Shown: positions 34,526 through 42,882 of the stretch, in pieces
Numbering within the stretch: position 1 is the first letter of the stretch
Layout: every line of letters starts with the position of its first letter
NCBI RefSeq assembly: GCF_001426945.1
Contig: NZ_LMFS01000003.1
Location: 281,108-345,107 of the forward strand
Direction of reading: 5' to 3'
Source of the DNA: Pseudolabrys sp. Root1462
Lineage (GTDB): Bacteria; Pseudomonadota; Alphaproteobacteria; Rhizobiales; Xanthobacteraceae
Length of the DNA: 64,000 bases
Notes under the pieces: model-generated
What the model was told of the DNA's origin: nothing
What the model saw: only the letters and a program-made list of their open reading frames with translations
Database searches by the model: none
Position numbers and translations under genes: made by a program

Positions 34526-34726
34526 GGTCGCTTCTCCAGGTGATGCCGTGACTTGCTTCGAGCCGGACCTGAAAAACCTAGCCGTGTTCCGTTAATATTT
34601 GCGCGCTGGGCGAGCTAGGTCTTGCCTTTCGCGGGCTACAATGAAAACAACGTATTTCCGTCAAACTGGTCTAGTTTCCCTATCTATCTGTTATCCGCGC
34701 CTTATCCGGCCAATGCGAGTCACCCC

Positions 34727-35500
34727 ATGACCTACGAAAACATCATCGTCGACACCAAGGGTCGCGTCGGCGTCATCACGCTGAACCGGCCGAACGCGCT
34801 CAACGCGCTCAACCGCGCACTGATCGCCGATTTGTCGCAAGCGGTGACCGATTTCCAGAACAACGATGCCATTGGCTGCCTGCTCATCACCGGCAGTGAC
34901 AAGGCCTTCGCCGCCGGCGCCGACATCAAGGAGATGGCGGACAAAACCTTCATCGAGGCCTATCTCGGCAACTTCACCGCCGACTGGACCGTGGCGCACC
35001 GGACGCGCAAGCCGGTCATCGCCGCGGTGGCGGGCTTTGCGCTGGGCGGCGGCTGCGAACTCGCCATGCAGTGCGATTTCATCATCGCCGCCGATACGGC
35101 GAAGTTCGGCCAGCCCGAAATCAAGCTCGGTGTCATTCCCGGTCTCGGCGGCACGCAGCGCCTGACTCGGGCGATCGGCAAGGCCAAGGCCATGGACCTC
35201 GTGCTCACCGGGCGGATGATGGATGCCGCGGAGGCCGAACGCTCTGGTCTCGTCGCCCGCGTTGTTCCGGCAGCGCAATTGATGGAAGAGGCGATGAAAG
35301 CGGCCGAAACCATCGCCGGCCTGTCGTTGCCATCGGTGCTGGCGGCCAAGGAGTCGGTCGATGTCGCTTTCGAGTCGACGCTGAACGAAGGCCTGCGCTT
35401 TGAGCGCCGCGTCTTCCACGCGTTGTTCGCCACCGAGGATCAGAAGGAAGGCATGAAAGCCTTCATCGAAAAGCGCAAGCCGCAGTGGAAGAACAGATAG
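34727..35500 (+). CDS. Enoyl-CoA hydratase
   Basis: A 257-residue crotonase-fold enzyme that hydrates trans-2-enoyl-CoA in beta-oxidation. The two catalytic glutamates are in [11 protein letters not shown] and [11 protein letters not shown], and the oxyanion-hole AAGADIKEM is present. The ORF is open to 34622, but [22 protein letters not shown] is the family start, so 34727 is chosen. In Sinorhizobium this gene (fadB1-like) is next to mutM; here the beta-barrel, carotenoid-oxygenase and DUF2141 genes lie between the two. Confidence 0.95.
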   Translation: MTYENIIVDTKGRVGVITLNRPNALNALNRALIADLSQAVTDFQNNDAIGCLLITGSDKAFAAGADIKEMADKTFIEAYLGNFTADWTVAHRTRKPVIAAVAGFALGGGCELAMQCDFIIAADTAKFGQPEIKLGVIPGLGGTQRLTRAIGKAKAMDLVLTGRMMDAAEAERSGLVARVVPAAQLMEEAMKAAETIAGLSLPSVLAAKESVDVAFESTLNEGLRFERRVFHALFATEDQKEGMKAFIEKRKPQWKNR

Positions 35501-35519
35501 CTCGCGGGGACGACACTAG

Positions 35520-37238
35520 CTACTTCCTCACACAAATGATTCGCACCACGGCGTCGCGCGGGTTGCCGGCCGCTGCCGCCGGCTGCAGGTGGTGCGCGTC
35601 GAGGAAAGCGCGGATGCTGTCCGCGCGTACCAGGCGAACTGGCGGCGCCGCGAGCTGAAGGCTCGCCAGCACCGCGGGCCCCATTGCGGTCATGCCGATG
35701 AAACGGCCTTCTCCATCGATCGCGGCGGCGCCGGTGAAGCCGGCCATCGGCACCGGATCGCGCAATTCGATGGCGCTGCCGGATGTCAGTCGCGCCTTGA
35801 TCTCCATAAGCCGGGCGGCGCCGTCGCGTTCCTTCGGATCCGGAATGCCGGCCAGCGTTACGTCGCCTTTCGCAGTTGCCGCGCCGCGCGGCAGCGCCAC
35901 CGGCGACAACTGACGCGCCCCATAGACGCGCAGCAACGCCAAGCCCTTGTCCGCATCATCAGCAACGCGCTCGGCATCGCCGAGCCCTGCAGCCACCAGC
36001 ACCTGACAGCCGCGCGCCAGCCGCGCATCGGTGACGAGGTAGCCCTTCGCCGATACGACCAGCCCGTTGCCGTACTCGACCGATTTCGACAGCGCGGCGA
36101 AGGGCGCGGCACGCGCCGGGAACGGCGAGAAGGCCGACGCCATCGCCACCATCACCGGCGCGACAATGCCTTCCATCATCTGGTCGAAGGTCATGGTGAA
36201 GCCGCGGATCTCGCCGTTGCGGATCGAGGCCCGCACCGCGAACTTGCGCAGGCCCTGAATGCCGCTGACGAAAAAACTGTCGTCGCGCAGCACGCTGTAT
36301 TCGACGCGGCGGGTCGATGGCTCCTGCTTTTCGCGCTCGAACAAGGCAGCCAGCTTCAGGCTCGGATCGGCATAGCGGAAGGTTTCGACCTGAACGTCGC
36401 CGTGGCGCGACGACCAGCGCGTGCCGCGTGGCGCATCATGCGCGATCGGCACCATCTTCGCCGGCAAGCCGATGCGGATGCCGGTCGCCGGATCGACAAC
36501 GACGTTCCAACCGAACTCATCCTGATAATTGCGCGCGGCGGTGAGCAGCTCCTTGCGCTCATTGTCGCTGAGCGCGCCAGTGACTTTGTAATTTTTACGC
36601 TTCTGGAAATTTTTCACCGCGGTCGAAAGCGGATCGTCGCCATCCTCGGCGGCACCGGTGTAATCGCCGGCCCAAAGCAACGCCGCCTGCAGCAGCAGGC
36701 GCTCGTCAGCGGCGCTACCATAAAGCGTGTCGCCTTCCTTGGTGGCGGTCAGCGGCGTATTGAGCGGATCGGGCTTCGGCGCGTCCTTCGGAGTGTCTTT
36801 TGCGGCTTCCTTGGTCGCTTCCTTCGGCGGTTCTTTCGCGGCCTCCTTGACGGTTTCCTTGGATGCTTTGTCGGGGGAGTTGGCGATCGCCGGCGCGGGC
36901 GCTGATTTGGCGATCTGTGCTGCCGCCGAGGTGTCGAGCTTCTTCAGCGCGTCGGGCCGTGCCGCCGGCAGCGGCATCGCGGCCTTGGGCTGAGGCGCCG
37001 TCGCTCTGTCGGCCGGCTTCGCTGCTCCGGTGTTGGCCGGTGCGGCGTGGGCGGGCACATGAGGCGCAGGCTTGGCGGCGCTGGGCGGCGTCTCTGCGGC
37101 ATCCATCGGATACGGGGCAGCATCGGCGGCAGCGCCGGGCGCCTGGGCCAACGCCGGAACGGCGCCCAAGGCCAGGATGGCTGCCGAAACCGCGAAAAAG
37201 CGGCCGAAACGCCTTGCCGTTAACCCTACGCTAACCAT
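35520..37238 (-). CDS. Exported protein with PG-binding-like domain and inactive trypsin-fold domain
   Basis: A 572-residue secreted protein. A signal peptide ends near AVPALAQA. A long low-complexity region rich in Pro/Ala and then K/E repeats (ASKETVKEAAKEPPKEATKE) follows, and after it a segment like a peptidoglycan-binding domain (LSTAVKNFQKRKNYKVTGALSDNERKELL). The C-terminal ~200 residues resemble a trypsin/HtrA fold (GNGLVVSAKGYLVTDARLARGC; ADKGLALLRV; FTGAAAIDGEGRFIGM), but the His position and the GNSGGP serine loop are not conserved, so protease activity is unlikely. Start is either ATG 37247 or 37238 (MVSVGLTARRF). Role unknown, probably envelope-associated. Confidence 0.8.
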   Translation of the reverse strand: MVSVGLTARRFGRFFAVSAAILALGAVPALAQAPGAAADAAPYPMDAAETPPSAAKPAPHVPAHAAPANTGAAKPADRATAPQPKAAMPLPAARPDALKKLDTSAAAQIAKSAPAPAIANSPDKASKETVKEAAKEPPKEATKEAAKDTPKDAPKPDPLNTPLTATKEGDTLYGSAADERLLLQAALLWAGDYTGAAEDGDDPLSTAVKNFQKRKNYKVTGALSDNERKELLTAARNYQDEFGWNVVVDPATGIRIGLPAKMVPIAHDAPRGTRWSSRHGDVQVETFRYADPSLKLAALFEREKQEPSTRRVEYSVLRDDSFFVSGIQGLRKFAVRASIRNGEIRGFTMTFDQMMEGIVAPVMVAMASAFSPFPARAAPFAALSKSVEYGNGLVVSAKGYLVTDARLARGCQVLVAAGLGDAERVADDADKGLALLRVYGARQLSPVALPRGAATAKGDVTLAGIPDPKERDGAARLMEIKARLTSGSAIELRDPVPMAGFTGAAAIDGEGRFIGMTAMGPAVLASLQLAAPPVRLVRADSIRAFLDAHHLQPAAAAGNPRDAVVRIICVRK

Positions 37239-37337
37239 GGCCGGCACCTTAGCCGAACGAAGAGAGCGTGCAACCGGCCTTGCGAAATTGCATTAACCGC
37301 CTCGTTTTGTCGCGTCCGGGTGTTAGATTGGCCGCAA

Positions 37338-38138
37338 ATGCTGACGCCGGAAGAACTCGAACGCTATGCCCGCCACATCGTCATGCGCGAGGTGGGTGGC
37401 CCGGGCCAGGGCAAGCTCAAGGCAGCGCGGGTTCTGGTGATCGGCGCCGGCGGCCTCGGCGCGCCGCTCCTCCTGTACCTCGCCGCGGCCGGGGTCGGCA
37501 CGATCGGCGTCGTCGATGACGACCAGGTCGCGCTCTCCAACCTGCAGCGCCAGGTCATCTTCAGCACCGAGGATGTCGGCGCCTCGAAAGCGGAACGCGC
37601 GGCGCAGGCGATCGCGCGGCTGAACCCGCACGTGAAGTTCGAGGTGCACAATGAGCGTCTCAATGCCGGCAATGCGATGCCGCTGATCGGAAGCTATGAT
37701 GTTGTCGCCGATGGCTCCGACAATTTCGCAACGCGCTATCTGGTGGCGGATGCCTGCTACTTGGCGAAGAAGCCGCTGGTGACCGCCGCGCTCGGCGTCT
37801 TCGACGGATCGCTCACCACCATTCGCGCGCACGAAAAACGGGCCGACGGCACGCCCAATCCGACCTATCGTTGTTTGTTTCCAGAGCCGCCGCCGGCAGG
37901 CACGGTGCCCGCCTGTTCGGAAGCCGGCATTCTCGGCGCGCTGCCCGGTATACTCGGATCGATGATGGCGCTGGAAGTGATCCGCGAGATCGTCGGTTTC
38001 GGCGAAGGCCTGATCGGCCGCCTGCTCATGATCGACGCACGGTCGATGCGGTTCGAAACGCTCGATTACGCTTGGGACAGCGACAATCCATTGAGCGGCG
38101 AGAGTGCGACCATTGTCGATCTCTCCGGCAATTATTGA
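37338..38138 (+). CDS. moeB: Molybdopterin-synthase adenylyltransferase / HesA-MoeB-ThiF family
   Basis: This E1-like enzyme adenylates the C-terminal glycine of MoaD or ThiS. The Rossmann P-loop GAGGLGAPLLLYLAAAGVG and NLQRQVIFSTEDVG are typical, and RCLFPEPPP with the following PACSEAGILGALPG contains the conserved catalytic-type cysteine. The two CxxC zinc pairs of E. coli MoeB are not present. The ATG at 37338 is favoured, with a GTG at 37320 in frame. At 266 residues the length suits MoeB without a rhodanese domain. MoaD or ThiS as partner cannot be decided from the neighbours. Confidence 0.88.
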   Translation: MLTPEELERYARHIVMREVGGPGQGKLKAARVLVIGAGGLGAPLLLYLAAAGVGTIGVVDDDQVALSNLQRQVIFSTEDVGASKAERAAQAIARLNPHVKFEVHNERLNAGNAMPLIGSYDVVADGSDNFATRYLVADACYLAKKPLVTAALGVFDGSLTTIRAHEKRADGTPNPTYRCLFPEPPPAGTVPACSEAGILGALPGILGSMMALEVIREIVGFGEGLIGRLLMIDARSMRFETLDYAWDSDNPLSGESATIVDLSGNY

Positions 38139-38287
38139 CGTGATTTAACGCGGCTCGCCGTCATCGGCTTGATAAGCTTTAGGGCTAATACGCGTTTACG
38201 TCTTGCTTGCGATGTCCTTAACAGCACCACAGTTTTTTTTGGTCAAAATGGACTCAAACGTGAGACAGAGTTCGATTGGATATTGCC

Positions 38288-38506
38288 ATGTCGGCAGCGC
38301 AGTTTGGCCAGAGTGGTGGACGCGATCATGAGCGCGGCGTCGTCGAATGTCAGAAGTGTCATTCGCCGATCTTTGTTGATAAGCCGGGCAATGTCGCCGT
38401 TGAGTTTTCGGTGCCGTGCCTCAAATGCGGCCATCGCGGCATGTACTTCAGGCGAATGATGCATTCGGAGCACGATCCGAACGATCGCCGTCGCACGCCG
38501 CGGTAA
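38288..38506 (+). CDS. Small zinc-ribbon protein
   Basis: A 72-residue protein with two CxxC pairs, VECQKCHSP and VPCLKCGHRGMYF, 21 residues apart, forming a probable zinc ribbon. The remainder is polar, and the C-terminus is Arg/His/Asp-rich (SEHDPNDRRRTPR). The ATG at 38288 is chosen; an in-frame TTG lies at 38276. No family name can be given. Zinc ribbons of this size bind nucleic acids or ribosomes. It has its own region between moeB and the 2-hydroxyacid dehydrogenase gene, which is on the other strand. Confidence 0.7.
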   Translation: MSAAQFGQSGGRDHERGVVECQKCHSPIFVDKPGNVAVEFSVPCLKCGHRGMYFRRMMHSEHDPNDRRRTPR

Positions 38507-38599
38507 TGCCGGGACGCGCGCGCAACGCGTGACCCGAAATCGGGCCATTAATCGCGGGCTTTCTGGATCCTGTCTCGCGCTCAGGACGCGAGAAGTGCC

Positions 38600-39601
38600 C
38601 TACAACATGCTCGGCAGGACGCGATCCGGCGGCCGATGGCCGTCCATGAAGGTCTTGATGTTGATGATGACCTTCTCGCCCATGTCGACGCGGCCTTCGA
38701 CGGTGGCCGAGCCCATATGCGGCAGCAGCACCACCTTGCCGGCCTTGGCGAGCTTGACGAGTTTCGGATTGACCGCCGGCTCGTGCTCGAACACGTCGAG
38801 ACCGGCGCCGGCAATCTCGCCGGCTTCGAGCATGCGCGCCAACGCGTTTTCGTCGATCACCTCGCCGCGCGCGGTGTTGACGATATAGGCCTCGGGCCGC
38901 AGCATCTTCAGACGGCGCGCTGACAGCAGGTGGAATGTCGCCGGCGTGTGCGGGCAGTTTACCGACACGATGTCCATGCGGGCGAGCATTTGATCGAGGC
39001 TCTCCCAATAGGTCGCGTCGAGCTCTTCCTCGATCTTCGGCGCCACCTTGCGGCGGTTGTGATAGTGCACTTGCAGGCCGAACGCGCGGGCGCGTCGCGC
39101 CACCGCCTGACCGATGCGGCCCATGCCGATGATGCCGAGGCGCTTGCCCCAGATACGGTGGCCAAGCATCCAGGTCGGCGACCAGCCGTTCCAATCATTG
39201 TCGGAGATGAGCACATTGGCGCCTTCGGCCAGCCGGCGCGGCACGGCCAGGATCAGCGCCATCGTCATGTCGGCGGTATCTTCGGTGAGCACGCCCGGCG
39301 TATTGGTCACGGTGATGCCGCGCTGAACCGCGGTGGCGACGTCGATGTTGTCGACGCCGTTGCCGAAATTGGCGATCAGCCGCAATTGCTCGCCCGACTT
39401 CGACAACAGCGCGGCATCGATCCGGTCGGTTACGGTCGGCACCAGCACGTCGGCAGTCTTCATGGCCTCGGCGAGCTCGGCCGCCGTCATGGGCTTGTCG
39501 TTGGCATTGAGACGAACGTCGAACAGTTCCTGCATGCGCTGCTGGATGGTATCCGGCAGTCTGCGGGTCACGACAACGACGGGCTTCTTCTGCTTGACCA
39601 T
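38600..39601 (-). CDS. D-2-hydroxyacid dehydrogenase (glyoxylate/hydroxypyruvate reductase-like)
   Basis: A 333-residue NAD(P)-dependent D-2-hydroxyacid dehydrogenase. The dinucleotide-binding GMGRIGQAVARRARAFG is followed by YHNRRK. The Arg (LIANFGNGVDNID region), Glu (NTARGEVIDENAL) and His (LPHMGSATVE) of the family are present. Homologues act as glyoxylate/hydroxypyruvate reductase (GhrB/GyaR) or glycerate dehydrogenase; the exact substrate cannot be read. An arginine in the NRR segment after the Rossmann motif suggests NADPH preference. It is divergent from the SH3-domain gene. Confidence 0.92.
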   Translation of the reverse strand: MVKQKKPVVVVTRRLPDTIQQRMQELFDVRLNANDKPMTAAELAEAMKTADVLVPTVTDRIDAALLSKSGEQLRLIANFGNGVDNIDVATAVQRGITVTNTPGVLTEDTADMTMALILAVPRRLAEGANVLISDNDWNGWSPTWMLGHRIWGKRLGIIGMGRIGQAVARRARAFGLQVHYHNRRKVAPKIEEELDATYWESLDQMLARMDIVSVNCPHTPATFHLLSARRLKMLRPEAYIVNTARGEVIDENALARMLEAGEIAGAGLDVFEHEPAVNPKLVKLAKAGKVVLLPHMGSATVEGRVDMGEKVIINIKTFMDGHRPPDRVLPSML

Positions 39602-39737
39602 AAGAACTTCAACTCGCCACGGACCGGGTGTTCAGGTCTCTTTAACCGCACTCGCACAAACTGCCGCTTCGCGCATGCGGGGTTCCAAAATTCCTGACTT
39701 TTCCTATCAGATGGCTGGGGCAAGACAAAGTGTCCGC

Positions 39738-40295
39738 ATGCAGCGGGTTGCAAGCTTCGGCGGCCGTGGTGGCGTCCGCCGCTGGGCTGGCGTGCTTTTG
39801 GCCGCAATTTTCCTTGCCGGCGTGGCCGGCGGCGCGCAGGCCGCGTCCGATCTCGCTACCGGTCCGGTCAGTGGCCTACCGATACCGCGTTTCGTCAGCC
39901 TGAAGTCCGACCGGACCAATGTCCGCGGCGGCCCGAACAAGGACCAGGACGTCCGCTGGGTCTACACCCGGGCGGGCATGCCGGTCGAGATCACCGCCGA
40001 GTTCGAGAACTGGCGGCGCATCCGCGACTGGGAAGGCGCCGAAGGCTGGGTCTACCATTCGCTGCTGTCCGGTCGGCGCACCGCCGTGATCGTTCCGGCG
40101 AAGAAGGACGACCTAGTGCCGCTCTATCAGGATGCGGATCCCACCTCCGCTGTGATGGCGAGGTTGCAGGCGGGCGTGCTGGCGCAGATCAAGAACTGCG
40201 ACGGCCACTGGTGCGAGATCACGGGCAAGAGCTTCTCGGGCTACATCGTGCAGGAGCGCCTTTGGGGCGCCTATCCGAACGAGAAGGTCGACTAG
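39738..40295 (+). CDS. Exported bacterial SH3-domain protein
   Basis: A ~185-residue exported protein: a signal peptide ends near GVAGGAQAA and one or two bacterial SH3 domains follow (SLKSDRTNVRGGPNKDQDV; WRRIRDWEGAEGWVYHSLL; GHWCEITGKSFSGYI). Such domains bind peptidoglycan or peptides in the periplasm. The ATG at 39738 (MQRVASFGG) or 39711 is used; the longer ORF back to 39333 runs antisense through the hydroxyacid dehydrogenase gene and is not credible. It is divergent from that gene. Its stop TAG shares bases with the convergent next gene (CTAG at 40292-40295). Confidence 0.88.
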   Translation: MQRVASFGGRGGVRRWAGVLLAAIFLAGVAGGAQAASDLATGPVSGLPIPRFVSLKSDRTNVRGGPNKDQDVRWVYTRAGMPVEITAEFENWRRIRDWEGAEGWVYHSLLSGRRTAVIVPAKKDDLVPLYQDADPTSAVMARLQAGVLAQIKNCDGHWCEITGKSFSGYIVQERLWGAYPNEKVD

Positions 40296-40993
40296 ACCGC
40301 TTCAATTCCGAACAGGTTGCGAAACGCACCGCGGCCTTTGGTCGTGACGCTGACAGCCCGCGTGCCATCATTGCGTCTGATCCATCCTGCGTCGAAGCAG
40401 TGAGCACAGAGCGCGGCGCCGAGGGCGCCGGCGAGATGCGGCCGCCGCTCGCTCCAGTCGAGACACGGCCGGCACAGCATGCGGGCACGGGAGCCTGGCT
40501 TGCGCGCTGCGTAATCGATACCGAGCTTGTCGAACAATGTGATCCCGCGCGCGGTGACGATGCCGGCGTCCGCCGTCAGCTCGATCTGCTTGTTGGCGAC
40601 CAGCGAATCGGCGAGCGCGACGCCGAGGTGTCCGGCGAGATGATCGTAACAGGTGCGGGCCGCGCGCAGCGCGGTGTCGCGCGGCCCGGTTACGATCGGC
40701 CTGCGGCGTGAGGCTTGAGCGGCGGCGACCTGCATGATGCCTTCAAGCATGCGCGCCACCGCCGCCGAAGCGAGCCGGTGATAGCGGTGGCGTCCTTGTT
40801 TTTCGACGGTCAGCAATCCGCCGGCCGCTAGCTTGCTCAAGTGGCCGGAGGCGGTTTGCGGCGTGATGCCGGCAGCTTGCGCCAGCTCACTCGCAGTCAG
40901 CGCGCGGCCGTCCATCAGCGCGTGCAGCATGACGGCGCGCGCCGGATCGCCCGCCAGCGTAGCTGTTTCTGCAAATGCGGCATGGCTCGCCAT
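40292..40993 (-). CDS. Winged-helix transcriptional regulator (ArsR-like)
   Basis: A 233-residue regulator: the first 90 residues are an ArsR-type winged helix (LTASELAQAAGITPQTASGHLSKL, then the wing HRYHRLAS). The rest is a ligand- or metal-sensing part with CYDHLAGHLGVAL, then CRPCLDWSERRPHLAGALGAALCAHC, which offers four cysteines and a histidine as possible metal ligands. The family is common in Rhizobiales and Actinobacteria with unknown effectors. The start at 40993 (MASHAAF) is chosen; an ATG at 41005 is also possible. It is divergent from the DUF1127 gene and ends on the SH3 gene. Confidence 0.88.
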   Translation of the reverse strand: MASHAAFAETATLAGDPARAVMLHALMDGRALTASELAQAAGITPQTASGHLSKLAAGGLLTVEKQGRHRYHRLASAAVARMLEGIMQVAAAQASRRRPIVTGPRDTALRAARTCYDHLAGHLGVALADSLVANKQIELTADAGIVTARGITLFDKLGIDYAARKPGSRARMLCRPCLDWSERRPHLAGALGAALCAHCFDAGWIRRNDGTRAVSVTTKGRGAFRNLFGIEAV

Positions 40994-41099
40994 CCCGGCC
41001 TCCATCGTCGATCTGGCTCTGACTGTAGCCGTTTTGTGCCGGCAACGCTTCGGTCCCGGCCGTAACATCGAAACCCACCTGACGCGCATGCTGCGCGCC

Positions 41100-41339
41100 A
41101 TGACACTGCTTTCGGCCCTGCGATGGCTCAAGCTCTATGCCCGGCGCGCCCGCACGCGGCGGCAACTCCGCGATCTGCCAGCTCATCTGCTGCGCGACAT
41201 CGGCATCGACGACGCCGCCCGCGCGCGCGAATCCGCCCGTTGGCTATGGCAAGGTGTGGTGGCGGAGGAGGTCGACGAGGCGCCAAATGAAAACGCGCGG
41301 GGCAAGCCCTCGCGCGTTTCGCTTATTCCAAATCGATAA
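41100..41339 (+). CDS. DUF1127 small basic protein
   Basis: A 79-residue protein with a DUF1127 (YjiS-like) helix pair: RRQLRDLPAHLLRDIGIDDAARARESARWLW is the conserved core (about residues 19-50). DUF1127 proteins are small basic RNA-binding or regulatory factors; some in Agrobacterium act in phosphate and RNA metabolism. The Arg-rich start RWLKLYARRARTRR fits. ATG at 41100 or 41088. The last ~16 codons (ENARGKPSRVSL) are encoded by the hairpin that probably terminates the convergent irr, so the C-terminus may be unconstrained. Confidence 0.75.
   Translation: MTLLSALRWLKLYARRARTRRQLRDLPAHLLRDIGIDDAARARESARWLWQGVVAEEVDEAPNENARGKPSRVSLIPNR
41288..41322. terminator. Hairpin at the DUF1127/irr junction
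   Basis: AAACGCGCG (41291-41299) pairs with CGCGCGTTT (41311-41319), with a partial inner stem around CAAGC. It lies just 3' of the irr stop on the minus strand and inside the 3' end of the DUF1127 gene. The flanking T-rich bases on both strands suggest a weak bidirectional terminator. Confidence 0.55.
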
Positions 41340-41342
41340 CGG

Positions 41343-41831
41343 TCAGGCTTTGCGGCGCAGCCGCACGACGACGTCGACGCGCGCGATCTCATAGCCTTCC
41401 GGCGCTTCCGGCGTCTTGCCGACGATGACGTCGCTCGACGGGATATCCAGCAGTTCGTCTTCGCCCTCGACGAAGAAGTGGTGATGCGCCGAGGCGTTGG
41501 TGTCGAAATAGGCCTTGGTGCCATCGACCGGGACCTGACGCAGCAGGCCGACTTCGGTGAACTGATGAAGCGTGTTGTAAACGGTCGCGAGCGAGACCGG
41601 CACCTTGGCGCGGGTCGCTTCCTCGTACAGCGCCTCGGCGGTCAGGTGGCGATCGCCCTTGCCGAACAGGATCCAGCCCAGCGCCATGCGCTGACGGGTC
41701 GGGCGTAGGCCGACATCACGCAGCATCGACTTGACGTCGTGCCAGGGGCAGCCGGTGAAGGCCGAACGGTCCGGCGCGGCGGCCGCATCGGCCTTGGCTA
41801 CAGGGAGCATCATGGTCCGGGTTTCGGTCAT
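41343..41831 (-). CDS. irr: Iron response regulator Irr (Fur family)
   Basis: Irr is a Fur-family repressor of heme and iron-related genes in Rhizobiales; it is stable when iron is low and destroyed through direct heme binding. The 162-residue protein has the winged-helix LRDVGLRPTRQRMALGWILF, the recognition helix PVSLATVYNTLHQF and the histidine-rich SAHHHFFVEGEDEL that is the second heme site in Bradyrhizobium. The N-terminal extension carries the heme regulatory motif GCPW with C28-P29, like the Cys29 motif of Bradyrhizobium Irr. irr upstream of fabA-fabB-fabI is a common order in this group. Confidence 0.93.
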   Translation of the reverse strand: MTETRTMMLPVAKADAAAAPDRSAFTGCPWHDVKSMLRDVGLRPTRQRMALGWILFGKGDRHLTAEALYEEATRAKVPVSLATVYNTLHQFTEVGLLRQVPVDGTKAYFDTNASAHHHFFVEGEDELLDIPSSDVIVGKTPEAPEGYEIARVDVVVRLRRKA

Positions 41832-42229
41832 CAGTTGGTCAGCTCATTCTACGCAAAATTGCACTCAAACTCGGAACGCTTCTGCCATTCATTCGCAGCA
41901 CGTTCCACTCCGGGCTATACCGTATTCGCGGGGGTGGCGCCACGAGAACGATAGTGCGGATGAAACCGGCCGAAATGGCGGCTAGGCACAACCAGTTACA
42001 CTTGCAACATAACGGGGCACCGGCCCCGGCGCAACCGCGCAACGGCCCTCAAGGGGCCGGTCGGAGCGCCGTCAGCAAGGCCATTTTGTCGCGCCTTTGG
42101 GCGTGTCGAGGGTCCGCCGCATGGCCCCGGCCACCTTTGCCGGTCGTGGCCCGGTGTGTTAGGCATTTCGGAAAATTCAGGCGGTGGCTCAAGGGCTCAG
42201 TCGAGCCGCCAAATCGGGAACTTTGAATA
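41832..42229. other. 398-bp intergenic region between irr and fabA
   Basis: This is the only gap over 300 bases in the window. It must contain the divergent irr and fabA promoters. No ORF with believable codon use or homologous product is evident. A short inverted pair GGCCC-TCAA-GGGGCC lies near 42045-42060 in a GC-rich tract. I found no Irr/ICE-like site I could defend. The FabA ribosome site GGGA lies about 10 bases before the ATG at 42230. Confidence 0.5.
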
Positions 42230-42763
42230 ATGACGGAACGCCGCAGCAGTTTTGGCTACGAGGATTTGCTGGCCTGTGGCCGGGGCGAGCTGTTCGGTCC
42301 CGGCAACGCCCAGCTGCCGCTGCCGCCGATGCTGATGTTCGACCGTATCACCGAAATTTCCGAAACCGGCGGCGCCAATGGCAAGGGCCTGGTGCGCGCC
42401 GAGCTCGATGTGAAGCCGGACCTCTGGTTTTTCCTCTGTCATTTCAAAGGCGATCCGGTGATGCCGGGCTGTCTCGGCCTCGATGCGCTGTGGCAGATGG
42501 TCGGCTTTTTCCTCGGCTGGCTAGGCGCGCCGGGCAAAGGACGAGCGCTCGGCACCGGCGAAGTGAAATTCACCGGCCAGGTGCTGCCCTCGGTCAAAAA
42601 GATCGTCTATGGAGTCGATTTCAAGCGCGTGATGCGCTCGAAACTGGTGCTCGGCATCGCCGACGGCTGGCTGTCGGCCGACGGCACCGTGATCTACAAG
42701 GTCAGCGACCTCAAGGTCGGCCTGTTCCAGCAGGAAGAGGCCCTGCAGCCGTCCGGGGCCTGA
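42230..42763 (+). CDS. fabA: 3-hydroxydecanoyl-ACP dehydratase/isomerase FabA
   Basis: FabA dehydrates 3-hydroxydecanoyl-ACP and isomerises trans-2- to cis-3-decenoyl-ACP, the branch point to unsaturated fatty acids. The catalytic pair is in [22 protein letters not shown] read in two parts: the histidine in LCHFKGD and the aspartate in LGLDALW. Typical [10 protein letters not shown] precedes it. Length (177 residues) is normal. It is followed by fabB and fabI on the same strand, giving a complete unsaturated-fatty-acid module downstream of irr. Confidence 0.97.
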   Translation: MTERRSSFGYEDLLACGRGELFGPGNAQLPLPPMLMFDRITEISETGGANGKGLVRAELDVKPDLWFFLCHFKGDPVMPGCLGLDALWQMVGFFLGWLGAPGKGRALGTGEVKFTGQVLPSVKKIVYGVDFKRVMRSKLVLGIADGWLSADGTVIYKVSDLKVGLFQQEEALQPSGA

Positions 42764-42882
42764 TGGCCCAGCCGCTTGTGACGGTGCAGATCGTCCGGCG
42801 TTGACAATCTCCAATCTTGCGGATTGTGGTTGGCGGGCCAATCTTTGCCCCAACCGCGGAAATCATGTGAAGGGAAGCGACG

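Noticed and set aside
39333-39737. N-terminal extension of the SH3-domain protein
   Set aside because: The extension is antisense to the hydroxyacid dehydrogenase; the signal peptide begins only at 39738 or 39711.
41874-41903. Second EcfG promoter near irr (GGAAC...CGTT)
   Set aside because: The spacer is 23 bases, well outside the 16-17 needed.
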